Source: Gemmatimonadota bacterium
Lineage (GTDB): Bacteria > Latescibacterota > UBA2968 > GCA-2709665
DNA: 64,000 nucleotides
Direction: 5' to 3'
Assembly: GCA_028874335.1 (NCBI GenBank)
Contig: JAPPJY010000016.1
Coordinates: 231,180 to 295,179 of the forward strand
Within the stretch, counting starts at the first letter, position 1. Every line of letters starts with the position of its first letter. The position numbers and the translations under genes were made by a program. Below are positions 49,159 through 58,497 of the stretch, piece after piece. Below the pieces are notes generated by a model. That model saw only the letters and a program-made list of their open reading frames with translations. It was not told the origin of the DNA and ran no database searches.

Positions 49159-51912
49159 CTACTCACCCGGTAGCTCGACCAGAACGCTCATCGCATCCTC
49201 GGAACTGAAGACGCGTCTCCCGTCCATTTCGGCAAACGTCCCGCCGTGCAAGACCACAGATCCGACACCGTCCGGTCCCAGTCGCACCAGACTGGCGAGG
49301 GCGTCCGTGGTCAGCCCGCCCGCGGTGACGTTTTCATCTCCCGTTCTGAATACCGCCAGCGCGGTCGCGTCAGAACCGCTTACCCGGATGCCGATCCCGC
49401 CATGCCCCGTCACCCGCGTCGCTGAAACCGGTTCAGCCTCAGCGGAACGCAGCGGCTGAAGCAGGTGAAGGTAGTGCACGCTCTCCACCGGCCCCGGCGT
49501 CGGAAAACGCAGATAGGGCTGCCGATCCGCATCCCGTGGGGCGGGCGTGGAATCGATCCTGACAGCGGACGGCTCAGGCGAGAAATGTCTGATGTGCATC
49601 CTTGCCGCGCGTCCCTCGATTCTGGACGTCCCGCCGGCGACTGTCACCTTGCCGTACGGGCTCAGCAGCCGCCACTCGATCTGTCTGGGCCGCTTTCCGG
49701 CGGTTTCGATCTCATCGAACAGCACCAGGTACCGCAGGTCCGGGTCGCCCCGCGGCTTCAAAAACATCAGATGGCGGCGATAGGTATCCAGCAGGGGTCG
49801 GTACGCGTGCGCCGCCTCCCCCCTTACGTAATCGTAGTCCTTTGAGAAATAGGTCTCCTCGATCCTGCCGCTCTTCGTAATATCCTCCGGTCCCAGCCAT
49901 TGCAATTCGTACTCGCGCGGCACAGGGCTTTCCTCGTGCACCGTCGGCTGTCCCCGTCCATCCACCAGAATCGTGTTTCGCCCCGGTGTGCCCTGGTACC
50001 AGGCCGTCAGATCGTACTGCGCCTGCGTCAGCGCCGCTTCGCCCGTCTTCGGTGTCCGCGGCGGCGACAACAGACGCTCCCCGAACGCGGTGAGCGTAAA
50101 CGCATTCTTGTCTCCCTGTTCCTTACTCACTTCCGGTCCGGACGTGAACGTGATGTTCACCCCTTCCGCGTGAAACGTGTCGTATAACTTAACCAGCCCC
50201 AGGTCCCGGAAGTGAAACCCGGTCACGTCATTCTTCGGAGCCGCCGGCGGCAGGCTCTCGTCGTAGAACAGGAACTCCCAGGGCCCGTGGAAATAGAGCC
50301 CCTTCGCCGCCGCAACTCCCAGCGTATACGTTCCGTCCATCTCCTCAACTGCCTTGGCGATTTCGTGTTCACCTGTAAATGCGATGCCCCTTACACGCCG
50401 CCCTCCGGACATCAGCATCAGCATTGCCTGCCCGGTGTCCGATCGGTACTTACGCAGTGAAGCCCGGATCTCGCCGGCGCGCAAGCTGGCGAATCCGAGG
50501 GCCGTCTCCCCCCGTTCTTCCGTCAGCGCGACCGGTCCAGCCAGGCGTTCCACGACACCCCCGGCGGCGTCAAGGACCTCAAGAGAACCGATCTCGACCC
50601 GATCGCCCTCAACCTGAAGCGTGACCAGGTCGATCCCTTCCACGCGTTCAATATCCTGCCGGTCCCGCAGGACGCCATTCACTTCGATCTGTATCCGGCC
50701 GGTCCCGGCATCCCACCGCAGGGAAACCGTATAAGGGGTTTCAGGCTGGTAAATGACTTTATCCCGGTTATACCAGTACGCCGGGTATCCCTTCATATCG
50801 GGTCCCAGACCGTGCTCCAGGGCCAGCCACTGAAGCGCAGGATCCCGCAGTCTGCCGGCGTGCGCCAGAAGGCCCGCCCGATCGTTATAGTGCCCGCGTG
50901 AGCTGTACATCTCCATCCCGAAAATCAGAAAGTGCGACAGCCGGCGCAACGGCCCGGTATCGAACAGGTCCGGCCCTCCGTTTCGGGCCAGCGCCTCCAT
51001 AAACCGACCCCCGTCGCTCAGGCAGACCCCAAGCCAGCCCCGTCCCTCCATCCGCTCTCCGTCTCTGCCATAGGCCGCCGGCAGGAGGTAGTCCCGCGTG
51101 AGCACCAGCCCCATATCCAGCCAGTCCCGCGCCTCTTCGACCTCGTAGAGCAGCCCCAGCCCCGCCAGTCCCTCAAGCGGTATGCTCCGCCACCTGTGGT
51201 TATTCGCAAGCGACCCGCGCCGCGCCGCCGGGTCCTGCGTCAGCCAGTACGCATCCTTTTCGCACAGTTTCCGCCCCTTCTCGCGCAGTCCCGCAAGCAG
51301 ACGTTCGCGTTCCTCCCGGGAGAATCGATCGGGAATCCAGTCGTAGACGATCACCGCTCCCGACAGAATCATGGCCGCCTCCATATCCCAGGGATCGGCC
51401 GCCGGACCCCAGTTCTCCCAGCCCGCGTACGCCAGCGCCCACGCCTTGGCGCGCCTGGCGAAGACCTCCTCCTCCGTCAGCAGGTAGGCGAACGCGTACA
51501 AGGGACCGTAGTATTGCATCGCGTACGCATAGGACAGAAAATCGTAGGTCGCCTTCAGAAACGACTCGTCGTAACTGCCATCGGGTAAACGGCTGTGGGA
51601 CGCTCCGGCGGGCGGTTCTTTGGGAATCGGGTTTCTCAACGTCAGCCTGGCCGCCCGGACAATCCCCTCGGCACACGTCCGGTACGGTTCCCGCCCGGCC
51701 ATTTCGCGCAGACGCGGCACGTCTTCGGCAGAGAAGAAAAGGTAGGGATGCGTGCGTTCGGCCTCCAGCAGCGCCCCGCTGATCCCCCGGTCTCCCAGCA
51801 GTTCCCTGATGTTCACAGGCTCACCCCCGAAAACCGAACTCCATGAAACCGTCATTGAGGCAGCCAGTGCACAGACTCCTGCCCATCCTGATTTTGTATT
51901 GCCAGGCATCAT
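49159..51912 (-). CDS. Heparinase II/III-like (DUF4962-type) polysaccharide lyase, secreted
   Basis: AERTHPYLFFSAEDVPRLREMAGREPYRT; DPWDMEAAMILSGAVIVYDWIPDRFSREERERLLAGLREKGRKL; NNHRWRSIPLEGLAGLGLLYE; RGHYNDRAGLLAHA. Confidence 0.65.
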   Translation of the reverse strand: MMPGNTKSGWAGVCALAASMTVSWSSVFGGEPVNIRELLGDRGISGALLEAERTHPYLFFSAEDVPRLREMAGREPYRTCAEGIVRAARLTLRNPIPKEPPAGASHSRLPDGSYDESFLKATYDFLSYAYAMQYYGPLYAFAYLLTEEEVFARRAKAWALAYAGWENWGPAADPWDMEAAMILSGAVIVYDWIPDRFSREERERLLAGLREKGRKLCEKDAYWLTQDPAARRGSLANNHRWRSIPLEGLAGLGLLYEVEEARDWLDMGLVLTRDYLLPAAYGRDGERMEGRGWLGVCLSDGGRFMEALARNGGPDLFDTGPLRRLSHFLIFGMEMYSSRGHYNDRAGLLAHAGRLRDPALQWLALEHGLGPDMKGYPAYWYNRDKVIYQPETPYTVSLRWDAGTGRIQIEVNGVLRDRQDIERVEGIDLVTLQVEGDRVEIGSLEVLDAAGGVVERLAGPVALTEERGETALGFASLRAGEIRASLRKYRSDTGQAMLMLMSGGRRVRGIAFTGEHEIAKAVEEMDGTYTLGVAAAKGLYFHGPWEFLFYDESLPPAAPKNDVTGFHFRDLGLVKLYDTFHAEGVNITFTSGPEVSKEQGDKNAFTLTAFGERLLSPPRTPKTGEAALTQAQYDLTAWYQGTPGRNTILVDGRGQPTVHEESPVPREYELQWLGPEDITKSGRIEETYFSKDYDYVRGEAAHAYRPLLDTYRRHLMFLKPRGDPDLRYLVLFDEIETAGKRPRQIEWRLLSPYGKVTVAGGTSRIEGRAARMHIRHFSPEPSAVRIDSTPAPRDADRQPYLRFPTPGPVESVHYLHLLQPLRSAEAEPVSATRVTGHGGIGIRVSGSDATALAVFRTGDENVTAGGLTTDALASLVRLGPDGVGSVVLHGGTFAEMDGRRVFSSEDAMSVLVELPGE

Positions 51913-52028
51913 GTCCGACGCAATGCGGTGATCGCACCCCCGTCCGTGCCTGCCAGAAGGGCCGGACCATCGGCGAGATCCAGGCCGGCAGGAATCCCGG
52001 AGAGCTTGTTATTGCGATAGGATGTGCT
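51909..52028 (-). pseudogene. Truncated beta-propeller C-terminus
   Basis: RNNKLSGIPAGLDLADGPALLAGTDGGAITALRRT* matches NRLTLPGGSGLLVGTDGGSVSAFRL of the 45353..49024 protein; its TGA overlaps the downstream ATG (ATGA). Confidence 0.6.
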
Positions 52029-52072
52029 TACTTTACCCGGTCGATCGCGTCACACGCCGTAGAAGGGTCAGG

Positions 52073-53188
52073 ATGGCAACCGTAGTCCTAAAAGACGTCC
52101 GAAAGATCTATAGCGAAAACACCGTCGCGGTAAACGACTTCAGCCTTCGCGTTGAGGACGGCGAGTTCGTGGTGCTGGTGGGGCCTTCCGGATGCGGAAA
52201 GTCGACCACCCTCCGGCTGATTGCCGGCCTGGAGGAGGCGACCGGGGGTGAAATCTACATTGACGGTTGCCTGGCGAACGACGTTCCGCCCAAAGACCGG
52301 AATATAGCGATGGTCTTCCAGAACTACGCCCTCTACCCCCACATGGACGCCTACCGGAATATGGCCTTCGGGCTGAAACTGCGAAAATATCCCAGGGCTG
52401 AGATCGACGACCGGGTGCGAGAGGCGGCGGACATCCTGGGAATCCACGACCTGCTGCGCCGAAAGCCGAAGGAACTCTCAGGCGGACAACGCCAGCGGAT
52501 AGCCCTTGGCCGGGCTATCGTCCGGAAACCGAAGGTCTTCCTTTTCGACGAGCCCCTGTCCAACCTGGACGCCAGACTGCGGGTTCAGATGCGAACGGAA
52601 CTCAGCAAGCTGCATGCACGGCTCAACGCGACCATGATTTACGTCACCCACGACCAGGTCGAAGCGATGACCATGGGCGACCGCCTCGTCGTCATGCAGG
52701 ACGGACGGATCCAGCAGGTCGGAGCCCCGATCCACCTGTACCGGAGACCCGCGAACCGGTTCGTCGCCGGCTTTATCGGCAGCCCGTCGATGAATTTCCT
52801 CGAGGGCGAACTCGTCCGGGACGGCGGCCTGGCGTTCCGGGGAGACGGCCTCCGTCTCCCGATCCCGGACCGGCACGGGGACAGCCTGTCAGGACACGTC
52901 GGCCGCCGCGCCATCCTTGGAATCCGCCCCGAGCACATTCTTTTCGCGTCTTCAGCCCATGGGGTCCGGGAAGCGGAAGCGGTCACCGCGAAGATCGAAG
53001 TCGTCGAACCGATGGGACATGAAACCTACCTTTACCTGGCCGTCGGGAGGGCCTCGTTCGTCGCCCGGGTCACCGCAGACCATACACCGGCCGCGAAAGG
53101 CGACGTCCGGCTGGCATTCGACTTCTCCGCCGTCCACTTCTTCGACCGGGAGACCGGAGCCGCGCTGCTCCGGACTCCAGCCGAATAG
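52073..53188 (+). CDS. Carbohydrate ABC transporter ATP-binding protein (MsmK/UgpC type)
   Basis: MATVVLKDVRKIYSENTVAVNDFSL; GPSGCGKSTTLRLIAGLE; LSGGQRQRIALGRAIVR; FLFDEPLSNLDARLR. Confidence 0.93.
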   Translation: MATVVLKDVRKIYSENTVAVNDFSLRVEDGEFVVLVGPSGCGKSTTLRLIAGLEEATGGEIYIDGCLANDVPPKDRNIAMVFQNYALYPHMDAYRNMAFGLKLRKYPRAEIDDRVREAADILGIHDLLRRKPKELSGGQRQRIALGRAIVRKPKVFLFDEPLSNLDARLRVQMRTELSKLHARLNATMIYVTHDQVEAMTMGDRLVVMQDGRIQQVGAPIHLYRRPANRFVAGFIGSPSMNFLEGELVRDGGLAFRGDGLRLPIPDRHGDSLSGHVGRRAILGIRPEHILFASSAHGVREAEAVTAKIEVVEPMGHETYLYLAVGRASFVARVTADHTPAAKGDVRLAFDFSAVHFFDRETGAALLRTPAE

Positions 53189-53213
53189 CAAACGGTTGCG
53201 GGTCTGAAGGCGC

Positions 53214-54083
53214 TCATGACTTCACCGCTCCCGACATCAGACCCGTCGTCAACCGTTTCCTGACCAGCAGAAACAGCAGCACGGTGGGAACCGTCGCCAC
53301 CACCGCGGTCGCCATCAGCAGGTTCCATTCCACCACGTTGTTCTTTTCCCACGCATAGAGCGCCATCGTGATCGGCTGCATTTCCCTCCGGGAAACGAGC
53401 ACCAGCGCGAAGATGAACTCGTTCCAGGCGGTCACGAACGCAAAGATCGCGGTCGTCGCCAGCCCGGGCCCGGTCAGCGGCAGGGCGATCCTGAAGAGCA
53501 TGCCCGTCCGGGACAGGCCGTCGATCATCGCGGCGTCTTCCAGTTCTACGGGAATGTGCCTGAAAAACCCCGCCAGTATCCAGATCGAAAACGGAAGGGT
53601 AACGGCGGTATTCACCATAATCAGGCCGCTGTACGTGTCCAGAAGATGGAGCGCCTTCATCACCTTGAATAGGGGAATTAGAACGATCACCGGGGAAAAC
53701 ATCTGCATCACCAGGATGCCCAGACTGAACACACCGCGCCCGCGGAACCTGATGCGGGCCATCGCGTAGGCCGCCGGAGTCGCCACGGCAATGTTCAGAA
53801 ACGTGGTTCCCGTGGCGATGATCATGCTGTTCACCAGATGGCGCGCCATGGGAATCCGGACGAAGATATCCACGTAATTCTGCCACGCAAACAGCCTGGG
53901 CACCAGCGTCGCCGGCGATTGGAACACTTCGCCCAGCGTCTTCAGGGAGGTCCCCGCAACCACCAGAAACGGAAACAGCGCGAAAGCGGCGACGCCCGCT
54001 ATCAGGAGCGACCGCAATACGTCGGCCGGCCGCACGCGGAACGGTCCCAACACTATACCTCCCGCCTGTAGAACACGCGCCAC
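53214..54083 (-). CDS. Carbohydrate ABC transporter permease (MalG type)
   Basis: FALFPFLVVAGTSLKTLGEVF; IPVELEDAAMIDGLSRTGMLFRIALPLTGPGLATTAIFAFVTAWNEF EAA loop. Confidence 0.92.
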   Translation of the reverse strand: MARVLQAGGIVLGPFRVRPADVLRSLLIAGVAAFALFPFLVVAGTSLKTLGEVFQSPATLVPRLFAWQNYVDIFVRIPMARHLVNSMIIATGTTFLNIAVATPAAYAMARIRFRGRGVFSLGILVMQMFSPVIVLIPLFKVMKALHLLDTYSGLIMVNTAVTLPFSIWILAGFFRHIPVELEDAAMIDGLSRTGMLFRIALPLTGPGLATTAIFAFVTAWNEFIFALVLVSRREMQPITMALYAWEKNNVVEWNLLMATAVVATVPTVLLFLLVRKRLTTGLMSGAVKS

Positions 54084-54919
54084 TGGAGAATGCTGATCCC
54101 AAGCAGCAGGAAGAACGCCAGAACGGTGAGTGCGCCGGCCTGGCCGAAATTGAAATAACCGAACGCGCGCCGGTAGATTTCAGTGACCATGATCTGGGTC
54201 TGGTTTGCCGGGCCTCCCCCCGTAATAACGTAGATGAAGACAAAGCTGTTGAAGGACCAGATCACGCTGACCAGCAGAACCGCCAGCGTAACCGGACGCA
54301 GGAGCGGCAGGGTGATATGCCGGAACTGGCGGAATTCCGTAGCCCCGTCAATCCTGGAAGCCTCGTACAGATCGCCGGGGATGGACTGCAGCGCCGACAG
54401 GAATGCGAATGTGGTGAACGGCAGGGCCGTCCACAAACGGGCCACAAGTGCCCCGGCAAAGGCCGTTGAAGCGTCCGTCAGCCACTGAACCGGCGCATCG
54501 ATGAGTTGCAGGCCCAGCAGAAGCGAATTCAGGTGCCCGTACTCGCCGTTGTACATCCACTTCCAGGTGATCGCCGCCACCACCAGCGGCATCGCCCAGG
54601 CCAGGATCAGCATGCCCCGGACCCATTCGCTCAAAACCGACTCGCGGCTCAACAACAGCGCCACGCCCAGACCCAATCCCACGTTCATCGCGACCGCCAG
54701 CGCCGTCCACAAGGCCGTGTTCTTCAGCACAAGCAGAAATAGATCGTCCTGCAGGAGTCCGAGGTAATTCCCCAACCCGGCAAACGTCTCTCCCTTGTAG
54801 GACGTGTGATAGAGACTCGTCTCCATCACGTCAAGAATGGGATATCCCATAAACAGAATCAACCATACCGCCGCGGGGGCAACGTAAAGGTACGCCAGCC
54901 GTCGTTTCTCCCGCTCCAT
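54053..54919 (-). CDS. Carbohydrate ABC transporter permease (MalF type)
   Basis: LAYLYVAPAAVWLILFMGYPILDVMETSLY; IPGDLYEASRIDGATEFRQFRHITLPLLRPV EAA loop. Confidence 0.92.
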   Translation of the reverse strand: MEREKRRLAYLYVAPAAVWLILFMGYPILDVMETSLYHTSYKGETFAGLGNYLGLLQDDLFLLVLKNTALWTALAVAMNVGLGLGVALLLSRESVLSEWVRGMLILAWAMPLVVAAITWKWMYNGEYGHLNSLLLGLQLIDAPVQWLTDASTAFAGALVARLWTALPFTTFAFLSALQSIPGDLYEASRIDGATEFRQFRHITLPLLRPVTLAVLLVSVIWSFNSFVFIYVITGGGPANQTQIMVTEIYRRAFGYFNFGQAGALTVLAFFLLLGISILQWRVFYRREV

Positions 54920-54940
54920 GCGGCCTCCTTAAAAGCTGTC

Positions 54941-56206
54941 TTAAAATTCCCTGCGGTCCTCGCGCGGAAGCGTCGGGTCTTCCAGTTCTCTCATCAGACG
55001 TGCATAGACCTTATCCAGCGCCTCACGCGGAGACGCCGCGCCCGCCAGTACCATCTGAATCGCCTCTCCCCATCCATCCTGTATCTTCGTCCATTCCGGG
55101 TGTTTCGGCGTCAGTTTGATCAGATCCGCCTGCGCCAGATAATTTCGGATCGGCACGGTCCTGTAATACGCGTGCTCTGACACCGTCCCGGTCACCGGCA
55201 CGCCCCCGTTTTCCACGTCCATCAACTCCCGGTTTTCCGGCCGCTGCGTAAAGCGGATGAAGTCATACGCCAGGTCTTTCTGCTTCGACGTGGAGAACAC
55301 GGAGAGAATGTCCAGAATCAGCAGCATCTTCCGGTCCCGACCCGCCGGCGTCATCAGCGGCTCGCACGCGACTCCGGCATCCCTGCAGCGCCCGTACTGC
55401 CAGGGTCCGCTGAACGTGAGACCTGCCTTTCCCGCATCCATGACCGCATAGCAGTCATCCGCGTTCAGATTCAGGATGCCCGGCGGCATGGCCCTGTCCA
55501 CGAGGTGCAGATCCGTGAGAAACGTCACGTACGCCACCGCCTCGGCGCTGTTGATGGCAAGCCGGCCGTCGCCGTCGAAGAAGTCGGCGCCGAAGCCCCA
55601 CATCATCGCGATCTGTTCCTGCATCAGGTGTTTCGGCCTTCCCGCTCCCACACAGAGCCCGTAGCGTTCGGGCGGGCTGTTCAGCTTGATTGCCAGGTCC
55701 CGGACCGCCTCCCACGTTTCGGGGTGTCCGCTTATCCCTTCCTCTTCCATCCAGTCCCTGCGCGCGTAGAGAATCCGGTTCGCGCCCCACAGCGGCACCC
55801 CGTACGTCTTTCCCCTGTATTCGCCCGCGCTCAGAGCCGTGGAAATCCACGCGTTGCGTTCGTCAGCCGACATGTAGTCGTCCAGCGGCTCCAGCACCCC
55901 GCGCTCCGCGTACTCCGAAATCATCCCCATGAACAGATACCCGAGGTCCGGAAGCGTTCCTCCCTGTATCATGGTATTGTAGACCGTCGGACCCTGATCG
56001 TACGGGATGAACTGCTGCTCGATCCTCACACCCGGATGTTCCGCTTCGAATCCCTTCTTCCACGCCCGGAACGCTTCCCGTTCGGGGCCCATCCAGGCGA
56101 TTCTGAGCGTCGTCTTCTCGCCGGACGAACCGCTATCCGATCCATCGCATCCGGCAAGCACAACAGCCAGAACCAGGACCGCCGAAATCCACAGAAACGA
56201 TCGCAT
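54941..56206 (-). CDS. Extracellular solute-binding protein (sugar ABC transporter lipoprotein)
   Basis: MRSFLWISAVLVLAVVLAGCDGS lipobox; FRAWKKGFEAEHPGVRIEQQFIPYD; GVPLWGANRILYARRDWMEEEG. Confidence 0.9.
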   Translation of the reverse strand: MRSFLWISAVLVLAVVLAGCDGSDSGSSGEKTTLRIAWMGPEREAFRAWKKGFEAEHPGVRIEQQFIPYDQGPTVYNTMIQGGTLPDLGYLFMGMISEYAERGVLEPLDDYMSADERNAWISTALSAGEYRGKTYGVPLWGANRILYARRDWMEEEGISGHPETWEAVRDLAIKLNSPPERYGLCVGAGRPKHLMQEQIAMMWGFGADFFDGDGRLAINSAEAVAYVTFLTDLHLVDRAMPPGILNLNADDCYAVMDAGKAGLTFSGPWQYGRCRDAGVACEPLMTPAGRDRKMLLILDILSVFSTSKQKDLAYDFIRFTQRPENRELMDVENGGVPVTGTVSEHAYYRTVPIRNYLAQADLIKLTPKHPEWTKIQDGWGEAIQMVLAGAASPREALDKVYARLMRELEDPTLPREDRREF

Positions 56207-56225
56207 CTCTCTTATCCCCTGCCTT

Positions 56226-58208
56226 TCAATACGCATGAACCCCGTGCCCCTCTCCGCCGAAATACGTGATGTCCAGCACAAACGAAATCCCCACGTTCAA
56301 CGCATACCCGACCATCAATCCCAGGAAAAAGGGAATGGAACGCCGGTACAGAAAAACGCCGCCCGCCTTCAGCACGATCGCCTTTACCGACCAGGCGAGA
56401 AACACCGACAGCACCGAATGAACCGTCATTCCCGACCAGGTAACGGCCAGGCCCAGTGGATGAAGCGGCCACCAGGGCAGGCGGTAACGCAGAAACGTAA
56501 GCGCGAGCATCGCGATGCAGCCGGCGCTGAAATACCCGAAAACCTCGGGCTTCACCGGGTCCGGGCTGGACATCATTCCCACGAATGAGTTAAACGTGGG
56601 CGCCGTCCGACGCAGCAGCGCAATGCTCCCGAAATTGTACGCGCCGATCGTATATCCCCAGTAGAGCGTCAGGCCGACCGACGTCGCCACGGCCGCTGCC
56701 AGGCCCAGCGCAACGGCGAGACCCAGCCGGCGCCGGTCTTCACCGATGAGGTCGCCGATCTTCGCCACGTGCGCCAGAGCCGGCATAAACAGCCCGCGTC
56801 CGTCGTTGCGCAGGGCGAAGGAAAAGGCCAGCGCCGTCATGGCGCGCCCCGGAATTGCCGCGGGCCCGACGGTTCGCAGGATCGCGGTTTGCGGGAACAT
56901 GGGCGAACTGACGTACAGCAGGCCCGATTGCGCCACCACCCGCGCGATGCCCAGATACGTAATAAAAAAGAGCAGCACCAGTACCGTTGCAAGCAGCAGT
57001 CCCATGCCAGAATTGTAGAACCAGGCGATGATGAAGACCAGACTCAACGCCGCGCCGCTCACGGCCGTCCGGTAGGACAGGATCTCCTGAGCATCGTCGG
57101 CAGATGGATGCAGCGCCCCCCTGAAGACCCGGCGCAGGTGTTTCCGGGCGGTCCACAGCCCCCACACCACCAGCGTACAAAGCGCGCCGATACTCTGCCA
57201 CGAAACGGCCGCCCCGCCGGATATCCCGCCGATGCCCAGCCTCCCGAAGGCGAATACCTCCCACATCGCCAGGAAATGGAAGAACCAGATGCTGAAGAGC
57301 ACGTCCAGATTGGCAAGATACGCGAATCCGATCGTGTAGAAGTTGATGGTCGTATGGAGCGATGGAAATCCCTTGAAGAACGAGGTCCACCGGGACGGGA
57401 TGCCGAGAGGAATCTCGGGAAACCCCGGCGCGAAATGCGACATCATGTTCCAGGTCATCACCAGGGTGGCCGCCGCGAAACCGAATTTGAATGCGCGGGT
57501 GCGCATGAATCCCGGGAACAGACCTCCCTCCCGCGCATCGCCGGCCATGTCCGCGGCCACCTGCGCGAGCGGGTACACCAGGCGTTCGTACTCCACCCAC
57601 TGCCGGCGCAGAATCACCATCAGGCACATCGAAGCGAAGGCGAAAGCGCCCACGAGGGCCATCCACCAGCTCAGCGGTCCGGCCCAGGCCCCCAAAGGTA
57701 TCGGGGCATCCCTCGACGGGAGGCCTTCGAACAGCATTCGCATGGTGCCGCCGCGATTCGACGGCGCGATCCAGTCCGGCATGTGGATATGGAAGAAGGC
57801 GCTCCACTGGTTTTCCGGGGTTGCCAGGTAGTACGGGACCGAGATGGTTCCCAGCAGCGTGGTCATCAGACTGAAGCCGGGTACCATCGAACCGGCCAAC
57901 CCCATCGCGGCCACCACCAGAATCTCCGACCGGGACAGGCCCCTGCCGCGCCGCAGCGCCCTGAGCGCGGGATTGACAAACAGCGCCAGAAGCATGAAGG
58001 GCACGAACAGCCCCATGGGGAAATGCGTCACCTGCAGCCAGGAAGCCCGGATCAGGTACAGTGAGTAGAGGATCCAGAAATTGACGAAGACCACCATCAA
58101 CAGACCGATCCCGACGGACCTCGCCGTGACTCCGCTTCGCGTCTCCCGCGGGCTGCCGGACAGGGGTTCCAAGGTATGTATCGGCGACGATTCCATGGAT
58201 ATCGTCAA
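56226..58208 (-). CDS. Large polytopic membrane protein (DUF6785-like), paralog 2
   Basis: VGIGLLMVVFVNFWILYSLYLIRASWLQVTHFPMGLF; YYLATPENQWSAFFHIHMPDWIAPSN; LRRQWVEYERLVYPLAQV; C-term YFGGEGHGVHAY. Confidence 0.7.
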   Translation of the reverse strand: MTISMESSPIHTLEPLSGSPRETRSGVTARSVGIGLLMVVFVNFWILYSLYLIRASWLQVTHFPMGLFVPFMLLALFVNPALRALRRGRGLSRSEILVVAAMGLAGSMVPGFSLMTTLLGTISVPYYLATPENQWSAFFHIHMPDWIAPSNRGGTMRMLFEGLPSRDAPIPLGAWAGPLSWWMALVGAFAFASMCLMVILRRQWVEYERLVYPLAQVAADMAGDAREGGLFPGFMRTRAFKFGFAAATLVMTWNMMSHFAPGFPEIPLGIPSRWTSFFKGFPSLHTTINFYTIGFAYLANLDVLFSIWFFHFLAMWEVFAFGRLGIGGISGGAAVSWQSIGALCTLVVWGLWTARKHLRRVFRGALHPSADDAQEILSYRTAVSGAALSLVFIIAWFYNSGMGLLLATVLVLLFFITYLGIARVVAQSGLLYVSSPMFPQTAILRTVGPAAIPGRAMTALAFSFALRNDGRGLFMPALAHVAKIGDLIGEDRRRLGLAVALGLAAAVATSVGLTLYWGYTIGAYNFGSIALLRRTAPTFNSFVGMMSSPDPVKPEVFGYFSAGCIAMLALTFLRYRLPWWPLHPLGLAVTWSGMTVHSVLSVFLAWSVKAIVLKAGGVFLYRRSIPFFLGLMVGYALNVGISFVLDITYFGGEGHGVHAY

Positions 58209-58264
58209 TCAGCCTCAAATTTGAAAAAGACAACAATCAAATTGGCCACAATGAGCCTGAATGC

Positions 58265-58497
58265 GGGTAGAGGGTAGACCAAAAGCGGTGAGACGGTAGC
58301 CGGTAGAGGGTAGAAGACCACACCACAGCCCACCACCTGGTGAGACGTAAGCCGGGAGAGGTTAGAGATGTCCTGCCTCGTGAGGATTCTTTTCGTGCCG
58401 AAGGCAGCGAGGAATTAAACATCGGGCGAGGATATCATCTACCGTCTACCCTCTCACCTCTACCCGCCTTTCTTCTACCGTCTTACGTCTCCCGGTT
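58265..58497. repeat. Dispersed palindromic intergenic repeat, copy C (inverted relative to A)
   Basis: Reverse complement ttcctcgctgccttcggcacgaaaagaatcctcacgaggcaggacatctctaacctctcccggcttacgtctcaccaggtggtgg closely matches copy A; ends tctaccgtcttacgtctcccgg. Confidence 0.75.

Noticed and set aside
56740-58236. 498-aa ORF overlapping the DUF6785-like gene in another minus frame
   Set aside because: Arg/Gly-rich frame-shifted translation; the 56226..58208 frame has TM helices and paralogs.
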